A DNA stretch of 8,416 bases, from positions 1 to 8,416 of the forward strand of contig JAICIG010000359.1 of the NCBI GenBank assembly GCA_025924495.1. The letters are read 5' to 3'. The first letter of the stretch is position 1; the number at the start of each line of letters is the position of its first letter. The stretch is from Pirellulales bacterium. Its GTDB lineage: Bacteria > Planctomycetota > Planctomycetia > Pirellulales > JAICIG01. Positions 1 to 5,041 of this stretch are shown here, in pieces. Position numbers and translations under genes: made by a program. A model generated the notes under the pieces. It was not told where the DNA came from. It searched no databases and saw only the letters and a program-made list of their open reading frames with translations.

Positions 1-3
1 GCC

Positions 4-38
4 CATTCCGACTTCCGCATTCCGAATTCCGAAATTCC
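4..38. repeat. Heptameric tandem repeat (NNTTCCG)n at left edge
   Basis: Five consecutive 7-bp units (CATTCCG, ACTTCCG, CATTCCG, AATTCCG and a degenerate AAATTCC) end 2 bp before the stop codon of the neighbouring minus-strand gene. The array may continue past the left edge. It is seen directly; its function is unknown. It has the same unit length as the CAGTAGA-type array near 4789, but an unrelated sequence. Confidence 0.75.
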
Positions 39-40
39 AA

Positions 41-568
41 TCACGTCAACTCTGGCACCGGCTCTTGCGCCCCCCACTTGGCCTCTGCATCGTGCGTCCG
101 ATCTTTTTTGACGCGGTCGATGACGGCGGCGGGAATCTTGCCTTCGCGCAATTGGGCGTGGCCGGCCTCGATCAAAACCCACAACGCCCGCAGCCAGCGG
201 AAGAGGGAAACGCTTTCGCAATCGACGATAGTTTCGTCGGCGAGCGGCTGATAGCTGCGCTTCGGCACCCCTTTGGGCGGGCTGCTCAGGTAGTGCTCGA
301 GCGCCTTACGGGTCTCGGCGTGCTTGGGCCGCGTGAGCGGATCGTAGACCGTGATCTTGCGTCCCTTGACGTCGATCTCGACGTGAAAGCCCGGCAGTTG
401 CGGCGGAATGCTCATGTTTTCGAACGACATCCGCTCGTTCGACGAAGCATTGTGGCTGCGGTAGATGCCGCGATAGGCCGCCTCTTTCGGTTCCAGGAAC
501 GGGTTGATGTTCAGCCTTTCGCTGCCCAATTCGACGACGATCAATTGCGGAGCGTTTGCGTGGGTCAT
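41..568 (-). CDS. Hypothetical protein of the phage head cluster, 175 aa
   Basis: I do not recognise this 175-aa protein. It starts at ATG 566-568 and ends with TGA. No Shine-Dalgarno sequence is visible before the start; internal Met47 and Met52 are alternatives. The N-terminal half has short beta-like stretches (LIVVEL at 9-14, FHVEIDVKGRKITVYDPL at 61-78). The middle is charged, and residues 118-139 (ESVSLFRWLRALWVLIEAGH) look like an amphipathic or hydrophobic helix. The tail is charged (DRVKKDRTHDAEAKWG). There is no signal peptide. It lies downstream of the capsid gene on the same strand, where head completion or head-tail connector genes usually sit, so a structural or accessory phage role is possible but only by position. 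The 272-bp gap from the capsid gene, filled with repeats, means it may be a separate unit. The coding call is supported by length, sensible composition and strand agreement with the phage genes. Confidence 0.7.
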   Translation of the reverse strand: MTHANAPQLIVVELGSERLNINPFLEPKEAAYRGIYRSHNASSNERMSFENMSIPPQLPGFHVEIDVKGRKITVYDPLTRPKHAETRKALEHYLSSPPKGVPKRSYQPLADETIVDCESVSLFRWLRALWVLIEAGHAQLREGKIPAAVIDRVKKDRTHDAEAKWGAQEPVPELT

Positions 569-623
569 ATTCGGTTGTGTTTACAGGGTGATTTATTGAA
601 GGAATGACGAAGTGCGAACGCCC

Positions 624-649
624 AAAGTAGCAGGCACACTCCGTGTGCC
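624..649 (+). repeat. 26-bp palindromic repeat, copy 1
   Basis: The unit is AAAGTAGCA followed by the interrupted palindrome GGCACACTCCGTGTGCC (7-bp arms GGCACAC/GTGTGCC around TCC). Copy 1 is preceded by CCC, a match it shares with inverted copy 3, giving a 29-bp inverted repeat (621-649 against 763-791). It resembles interspersed REP-like elements that I recall from planctomycete genomes; that is recollection, not a search. Confidence 0.85.
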
Positions 650-660
650 ATGGCCTAATT

Positions 661-686
661 AAAGTAGCAGGCACACTCCGTGTGCC
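661..686 (+). repeat. 26-bp palindromic repeat, copy 2 (direct)
   Basis: An exact second copy of the 26-bp unit in the same orientation as copy 1, starting 37 bp after it. With the next two bases (GT) it matches inverted copy 3 over 28 bp (661-688 against 761-788), so copies 2 and 3 flank a 72-bp interior as an inverted pair. Confidence 0.85.
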
Positions 687-762
687 GTACCACGTTTTAT
701 TTCGCAGTGCGGAAGCGCTAACGCGTAAATGGGGTGCGAAGCGTATTCTTGCTTCAGCGGAC

Positions 763-788
763 GGCACACGGAGTGTGCCTGCTACTTT
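763..788 (-). repeat. 26-bp palindromic repeat, copy 3 (inverted)
   Basis: An exact reverse complement of the 26-bp unit in copies 1 and 2. The 72 bp between copies 2 and 3 contain the adjacent 6-bp palindromes AGCGCT and ACGCGT and no open gene. The trio fills most of the spacer between the 175-aa gene and the capsid gene. Confidence 0.85.
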
Positions 789-790
789 GG

Positions 791-817
791 GCCTGGGCGA
801 GGCGAACTCGCCCAGGC
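791..817 (-). terminator. Strong hairpin just after the capsid gene
   Basis: GCCTGGGCGAG, a five-base loop (GCGAA), and CTCGCCCAGGC form a perfect 11-bp stem 23 bp beyond the capsid stop codon on the transcribed side. It is placed as a transcription terminator or 3'-end-protecting hairpin for the head transcript would be. No T-tract follows it on the minus strand, so a canonical intrinsic terminator is not supported. It could also be part of the adjoining repeat cluster. Confidence 0.5.
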
Positions 818-840
818 AGAGGCGGAAAGGCGCCGCTTGA

Positions 841-2409
841 TTAATGCAGCGAGAAGTTGCTGCCGAGGACCCAGGCGTTCGGGTCGACGACCTGGCCGGC
901 CCAGCGCGATCGCATGGTGATCAACAGTTCGTTGGCCAGCATCAAGGTCTTGCCTTCGGTGCTGCTCTCGAAGGTGATGCCTTTGCGGCGCCACATGCGA
1001 TACGTGTCGAGCCGCCCAAAGGCCAACTGGCTGCCGGCGACGCCGGAGGAGTTAGTGATCTTGAACGGCCGCGAATGGAGCATATAGTTCTCCAGGTCGT
1101 AGCCGTAGATCAAGCGCTGATCCGTGCCGCTGACGGAGATGCTCTTGATGCGGAAATACTGTCCGTCGGTGGCGAGCCACGCGACCGGCGCGTTCTTGTC
1201 GCGGTATTGCTTCGGCAGCGCCTTGGTCATGTTCTCGATGTCGGAGACTTTGACCGGTCCCGCCGTGCTGTTGGCGGCGGTGTAGGCGTTCGTGCCCGAG
1301 GTATTGAAGATGCCCAGGATGAACGTCGAGCCGTCTCCGGCCGCGATGCCGCTGTCGAGGAAGTTCATCAGCACGCGCTGATAGCTTTGCATCAACTCGT
1401 TCTGCAATCGCAACGGCGAATCGGTGAGGAAATCGCGGCCGATCGTGATCGCTCCGGTCGCGTTGAACACGTCGGAAGTGAGCACGGCGGCCAGACCGGT
1501 GGTGGTTTGCAGCGTGATGCCCGGCGAATCGCCTTCGGCGGGCCCGGCGCTGACCGTCACGTTATGCAACGTCGGAGTCTTGACCTGATTGCTCGTATCG
1601 AGATCGCGCAGGTCGACCAGCGGAAACAACTCGCCGTTCAACAGCGGGTAGGTCACCAGGTCGAGATCGAAATAATACGGCGTCAGGTTCTGGCCGCCGC
1701 TCGTGGCATCGCCGAGCAGCGTCTTGCGGTGTACTTCGCCCAACTGCTTGGGCTTCTGGAATTCTTCCAAGCCGTTGGGGCCATTGAAGTCGCCGACCCA
1801 GAGGTCTTGTTCCAGCGCTTCGAGCAGCAGGTCGGTGTCGTGATCGGTCATCAGATTGACGCCGAGCGCCTTGCCGAGCTTCCACTTCTGCCAGGCGCCG
1901 CTTTTGGCGCGTTCGGCGTCGCTTTGGTCATAAGCCGGTCGCCCTTCGAACCAGACGTCCTGGCCGGCGAGCGGATGCGACTTGCCATGCGTCCTGTCGC
2001 CGAACTGTTGCGGATAAACCTTGCGGGACTTGGTCGAGCCGTACGACTCGCTGGCCCGCTTGACGCGCGGCTGGCCGGCCTGGTGGCCGCCTGCCGCCGC
2101 CGCAAACAATTTTTCGGGATGCAGCGGCGAATCGACCGTCGACGCAGCGCCTTGAGCTTTCGCGCTCGAGGCCAGCGGCAGAGCCGTGGCGTGCACGGCG
2201 CTCGCCAATCCCAGCCGGCTTGCCAGGGCGTCGGCCAGTTTGTCGAGCGGGTTAGGCTGAGCGGCCTGCGGGGTGATCAGCTCGAGATATTTGTCGTGGC
2301 TGAGCGCGCCGGAAACCAGCGACTCGGCCGCCTGCTTTCGCACCGCCGCGTCGTCGGCGTCTGCGTGCAGGCCGAACTCTTGGACTAAATACGCCTTCAA
2401 AGCGTTCAT
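841..2409 (-). CDS. Phage major capsid protein, HK97 fold
   Basis: Builds the icosahedral head shell of a tailed phage. This 522-aa protein has a family-like C-terminal core from about residue 228: GDATSGGQNLTPYYFDLDL (233-251), PLLNGELFPLVDLRDL (255-270), ITIGRDFLTDSP (321-332), AAGDGSTFILGIFNTSG (356-372) and a terminal LITMRSRWAGQVVDPNAW (496-513), typical of the phage_capsid family. Residues 1-115 are Ala-rich, with helical segments (LDKLADALASRLGLASAV at 55-72), and resemble a cleavable scaffolding (delta) region. Residues 116-228 are basic and Trp-rich, before the core. The protein is longer than the roughly 300-420 aa common in the family, mostly because of this N-terminus. GGAG (2418-2421) lies 8 nt before ATG and supports the start. 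It follows the protease gene by 15 bp, the standard order. The exact maturation cleavage site cannot be read from sequence. Confidence 0.93.
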   Translation of the reverse strand: MNALKAYLVQEFGLHADADDAAVRKQAAESLVSGALSHDKYLELITPQAAQPNPLDKLADALASRLGLASAVHATALPLASSAKAQGAASTVDSPLHPEKLFAAAAGGHQAGQPRVKRASESYGSTKSRKVYPQQFGDRTHGKSHPLAGQDVWFEGRPAYDQSDAERAKSGAWQKWKLGKALGVNLMTDHDTDLLLEALEQDLWVGDFNGPNGLEEFQKPKQLGEVHRKTLLGDATSGGQNLTPYYFDLDLVTYPLLNGELFPLVDLRDLDTSNQVKTPTLHNVTVSAGPAEGDSPGITLQTTTGLAAVLTSDVFNATGAITIGRDFLTDSPLRLQNELMQSYQRVLMNFLDSGIAAGDGSTFILGIFNTSGTNAYTAANSTAGPVKVSDIENMTKALPKQYRDKNAPVAWLATDGQYFRIKSISVSGTDQRLIYGYDLENYMLHSRPFKITNSSGVAGSQLAFGRLDTYRMWRRKGITFESSTEGKTLMLANELLITMRSRWAGQVVDPNAWVLGSNFSLH

Positions 2410-2417
2410 TCGTTCAA

Positions 2418-2421
2418 CTCC
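2418..2421 (-). promoter_or_regulatory. Ribosome binding site of the capsid gene
   Basis: GGAG on the minus strand lies 8 nt upstream of the capsid ATG, between the protease stop codon (2425-2427) and the start. It is the clearest Shine-Dalgarno site in the cluster together with that of the 67-aa gene, fitting the most highly expressed protein. Confidence 0.7.
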
Positions 2422-2424
2422 GAA

Positions 2425-4026
2425 TCAGACGTGTGCGACGGCGTCGGTAATCAACGTGTCGCTTAACTCCCATTGAGATTGCCGCTCGATGCGAGAAATG
2501 GTGTCGGTGGTCTTGTTGACGGTCGCGGCCAGCGCCGCGGCCAGAGCCCTGAGCGGGGCGAGATCGCCCGTCAGCGCGTGTTCGGCGATGGCCCGCCGCA
2601 AGAGAGAGTCGCACCCTTCGAGGGCGCCCTTGTCGGCGGGCATCGCTGGTGCAGGGAATTGGCCTGTGGGCTCGCTGTTGGTCGGATTGCCGCCGTGCAG
2701 GTTCAAGTCGCCGTCGTCATCGTCTTGAGAGACGTTTTCCGGCTGGCCCAACACGGCGGCGAGCTTCTTCACGGCTTGGTTGGCCAAAGCCTGGTGATGC
2801 GGTTGGGCCGACTCGTGTGCGGCGATTGCCTGACCGTGGCCGATCGCCTGCGCGATGACGGCGGCGTTGGCCTTCGAGACGGCGCGGCCCGCTTTGCCGG
2901 GCTCATCTGCGTCCAGGTAAGCATCGATGTCGTCGCCCGCGTCGCCTCCTGAAGCGAACAACGAATCGAGCGCGGCGTAACCCTGGCCGGCGAGATCGCT
3001 CACATCTTCGTGCGCTTCGTCATCGTCGGCGATCGCCCGGAAGTTGCTGGCGGCGCAGCGGAGCTTTTTCATATTGGCCGCTGAGAAGACGCGGCCCGAG
3101 CGGAACGCGAGGGCGACGGGATGATCGGTGAAAGGCGCAGACGGGACGGCGGCAAGAGCGTTTTTGCCAGAGGACTGTGCGTTGGCGGAGGGCTTCGCGG
3201 GCATGGCAGCGGCTTTTGAAGAGGGGTGATGTGAAGAGTGACTCTGACACGTGCAAGTCGAAGCTTGCGCAAGGGCGCCGACGTCGATGGCCGCGGACGA
3301 AATCGTGGGCCGTTCACGAAACTTGTGTTGGGCCACGGCTTTGGTCAGCGGATGCTTGAGCTTGTTGCGGCTGAACGCGGTGATCTCGGCGTCGGGATTG
3401 CTCGGAATACTGACCAGCGAGACTTCGAGAATGGTGAACGACAGCACGCGGAAACCGGGGATGTCGTATTCTTTCTCGTCGAGCGGTTCGAACTCTTCGG
3501 CCAGAAAGCCGTGGCTGATCCGCAAGGCGCCGTGCTCGGCCAGCATCGCGCAGTCTTCGCCCAGCGGCGTGCCGCAGAGCGTGAACTCGCCGGACAACAG
3601 CTTGCGAGTATGTTGCGTTGATTTCAGCAGCCGGCCGATATTCTCGAACGGCATATGCTGATACAGCAGCGGCGCCTTGGGATCGAGCTGGGCGCCTCGG
3701 GTTTCCAGGATGTCGCCGTCGCGGTCCTGACGCGTAGTGGTAATAACGGCCGGAAAAGAGGCAATGGTATGAGGCGGAAGCTCGGCGCGGCCCGCGGCTT
3801 TGTTGAACTCGCCGGCAAAGTCCATCTCGGGATGATGATAGACCAATTGCCGCCGGGCGTTCTTGACCGCCCGGCGCCAGCGAGATTCACTCACGCTCTC
3901 GAAGTACTTCGCCGGACACGTTCCGCCCAGGCAGCTTTCGAATTGCTGCAGGAAGGGCGCGGCCGTGCCGATGCCGTAAGAAGCGGTGCGAGACTGCACC
4001 GCGCGCAAGAGCGTTTTGATATCCAT
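2425..4026 (-). CDS. Prohead maturation protease (S78) with scaffold-like C-terminal extension
   Basis: Serine protease that cleaves the capsid protein and internal scaffold during head maturation. The start at 4024-4026 (MDIKTLLRAV) follows a purine-rich GGAAGAAAG; the open frame runs 78 codons further upstream but is Arg/Ala-rich and overlaps the next gene. In the 533-aa product the protease domain spans about 65-220: RQDRDGDILETRGAQLDP (99-116), LYQHMPFENIGRL (121-133) with His124, RISHGF (169-174) with Ser171, and LEVSLVSIPSNPDA (200-213) with Glu201. These match the conserved His, Ser and acidic positions of HK97 prohead proteases. The remaining 310 residues are unusual: a Ser/Ala/His linker (243-300), RSGRVFSAANMKKLR (309-323), an acidic region, an Ala-rich helical region (375-427) and a helical terminus (462-533). 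GRVxSAAN-type motifs occur, as I recall, in protease-scaffold fusions, so a fused scaffold is a reasonable inference. Confidence 0.9.
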   Translation of the reverse strand: MDIKTLLRAVQSRTASYGIGTAAPFLQQFESCLGGTCPAKYFESVSESRWRRAVKNARRQLVYHHPEMDFAGEFNKAAGRAELPPHTIASFPAVITTTRQDRDGDILETRGAQLDPKAPLLYQHMPFENIGRLLKSTQHTRKLLSGEFTLCGTPLGEDCAMLAEHGALRISHGFLAEEFEPLDEKEYDIPGFRVLSFTILEVSLVSIPSNPDAEITAFSRNKLKHPLTKAVAQHKFRERPTISSAAIDVGALAQASTCTCQSHSSHHPSSKAAAMPAKPSANAQSSGKNALAAVPSAPFTDHPVALAFRSGRVFSAANMKKLRCAASNFRAIADDDEAHEDVSDLAGQGYAALDSLFASGGDAGDDIDAYLDADEPGKAGRAVSKANAAVIAQAIGHGQAIAAHESAQPHHQALANQAVKKLAAVLGQPENVSQDDDDGDLNLHGGNPTNSEPTGQFPAPAMPADKGALEGCDSLLRRAIAEHALTGDLAPLRALAAALAATVNKTTDTISRIERQSQWELSDTLITDAVAHV

Positions 4027-4115
4027 TGCCTGTTCTTTCTTCCGGCCCGCGCCGTGGGCTATTCTGCCCAGCGCCTCGCCGAGTTTGGAGCATAGGGCGC
4101 AAGTGGCTTGGCCGC

Positions 4116-4580
4116 CTACTTGCCTTCGCACGCCGCCGTATCCAGCCGCCGCTGCAACTCGAGCAAGGTTCGACCGCGCGCGTCGAGCACGATCTTGTTG
4201 ATTTCTACTTCTTGCTTGAGCCGCGAGTTTTCGTCGGCCAGATCGGCGTATTCCAGGCACACGCCCGTATAGTCCGCGTCTTTCGCTTTGAGCTGGCCTT
4301 CCAACTCGGCCACGCGCGCCTCGAACGCTCGATCGATTCGCAACAGTCGAAACGCCTCGTCGAGCAGCCAGCGCGTTTCATTCGCACTTAATGTCCGCTC
4401 GCCGCGATCAAGCACCGCCTGCAAAACGTCGAGGCAGTGCGGATCGCTCGGTTTCGGATGAGAAGTTAAGCGGCGATCGGCAATCGATTCGACAATTCCA
4501 TTGCCCGCCTGGCGAGCATCTCGCGAATGCCTAGGGCATGTTGCGCAATCGCGAGCTGCGGCGTCATTCATCGGTTTCAT
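4116..4580 (-). CDS. Hypothetical coiled-coil protein between portal and protease, 154 aa
   Basis: Function not recognised. The N-terminus has a Cys pair (CATCPRH, 12-18) and more isolated Cys (49, 108, 151), too sparse to claim a zinc site. Residues 62-95 (TLSANETRWLLDEAFRLLRI onward) and 85-148 (FEARVAELEGQLKAKD, YADLADENSRLKQEVEINKI, LLELQRRLDTAA) are strongly helical with heptad-like leucines, so a coiled coil is likely. There is no membrane segment or signal peptide. Start choice: ATG at 4580 lies very close behind GAGGAA (4583-4588), and ATG at 4571 lies rather far from it. I chose 4580. Either start overlaps the end of the 67-aa gene, suggesting translational coupling. Its position in the head cluster suggests an assembly or structural accessory role, but that is by context only. 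An 89-bp gap separates it from the protease gene. Confidence 0.75.
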   Translation of the reverse strand: MKPMNDAAARDCATCPRHSRDARQAGNGIVESIADRRLTSHPKPSDPHCLDVLQAVLDRGERTLSANETRWLLDEAFRLLRIDRAFEARVAELEGQLKAKDADYTGVCLEYADLADENSRLKQEVEINKIVLDARGRTLLELQRRLDTAACEGK

Positions 4581-4767
4581 TGTTCCTCGGCGATTGGGGT
4601 TTGCGGGGGATAGGGCGATTGGCATCGAACAGCCTGCGAACTTCGGCCCGCACATACGACAGGGCCGACAGCACGTCTTCGCGAGTCAGATCCCACTCGA
4701 GACACTGGTAGCGAATCGCTTGCACAATCGCTTGCTGGAGTGCATCGCGACGCGGATGGAGGGGCAT
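4564..4767 (-). CDS. Small hypothetical protein of the head cluster, 67 aa
   Basis: Function not recognised. The 67-aa product is charged and mostly helical: ALQQAIVQAIRYQCLEWDLT (9-28), then REDVLSALSYVRAEVRRLFD (29-48), and a short polar tail rich in Pro, Arg and Asn. No signal peptide, membrane segment or metal motif is seen. AAGGA (4774-4778) lies 6 nt before the ATG and is a good ribosome binding site. The last base of that site is the first base of an inverted heptad repeat (4778-4801). Its stop codon lies inside the start region of the 154-aa coiled-coil gene, so the two are probably co-translated. The position between portal and protease is one where phages often carry small poorly conserved genes; that does not establish a role. 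Confidence 0.75.
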   Translation of the reverse strand: MPLHPRRDALQQAIVQAIRYQCLEWDLTREDVLSALSYVRAEVRRLFDANRPIPRKPQSPRNNETDE

Positions 4768-4773
4768 GGCGGA

Positions 4774-4778
4774 TCCTT
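4774..4778 (-). promoter_or_regulatory. Ribosome binding site of the 67-aa gene
   Basis: AAGGA on the minus strand, 6 nt from the ATG at 4765-4767. It abuts the end of the repeat-bounded block, so whatever created that block stopped exactly at the translation signal of this gene. Confidence 0.65.
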
Positions 4779-5041
4779 AGGTAGTAGTCAGTAGACAGTA
4801 GGCAGTAGACGGCAGGCAGCAAACAGTAGACAGTAGACAGGAGGGAGTCAGGCGTCGGTTTGAACAACGTCAAGACCGGGCGCGCTGGCCGCAGCGTTCG
4901 ACGAGGCGCTAGATAACCCAATTCGATTCAGCGGAATGCAGAGAGCGTTTTCTCGGCAGCTCTGTAATTGCACAGGCGGCTGGCAGCGCTGCTGCATCTC
5001 CCTCTGCTGCCTGCTGTCTACTGTCTACTGACTACTACCTA
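4778..5041. repeat. 264-bp block bounded by 24-bp perfect inverted repeats
   Basis: TAGGTAGTAGTCAGTAGACA plus four more bases at 4778-4801 recurs exactly in reverse complement at 5018-5041. The similarity continues inward with one heptad of offset. The interior (about 4850-5000) shows no coding frame I would support, no transposase and no clear promoter. The block runs from the ribosome binding site of the 67-aa gene to the last codons of the portal gene. It looks like a non-autonomous, MITE-like insertion or a host repeat cluster; which of these cannot be decided here. Confidence 0.75.
4789..4844. repeat. Heptameric tandem array (CAGTAGA)8, degenerate
   Basis: Eight successive 7-bp units read CAGTAGA, CAGTAGG, CAGTAGA, CGGCAGG, CAGCAAA, CAGTAGA, CAGTAGA, CAGGAGG. 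A shorter array of about four units lies in inverted orientation at about 5003-5034 and forms the other arm of the block. The seven-base unit has no spacers, so this is a simple degenerate tandem repeat, not a CRISPR array. Confidence 0.85.

Noticed and set aside
844..2388. Long plus-strand open frame (about 514 codons) opposite the capsid gene
   Set aside because: Arg/Val/Gln-rich translation with no recognisable pattern. It mirrors the codon bias of the capsid gene, which has clear family motifs and a ribosome binding site.
841..2409. Encapsulin instead of phage capsid
   Set aside because: Encapsulins share the HK97 fold but are not encoded with a portal and a prohead protease, both of which are present here.
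4027..4260. 78-codon upstream extension of the protease frame
   Set aside because: Arg/Ala-rich, overlaps the 154-aa gene, and the start at 4026 has an upstream purine-rich site and begins a normal protein.
4581..4655. 25-codon upstream extension of the 154-aa gene
   Set aside because: It lies wholly within the 67-aa gene, which has its own good ribosome binding site. The internal ATG at 4580 is preceded by GAGGAA.
4789..4844. CRISPR array
   Set aside because: Units are 7 bp, contiguous and degenerate, with no spacers; no cas gene is present.
4860..4960. Promoter for the 67-aa gene (TTGACG with a downstream TGACTC on the minus strand)
   Set aside because: The -10 match is poor and the surrounding DNA is GC-rich; such a pair is expected by chance.
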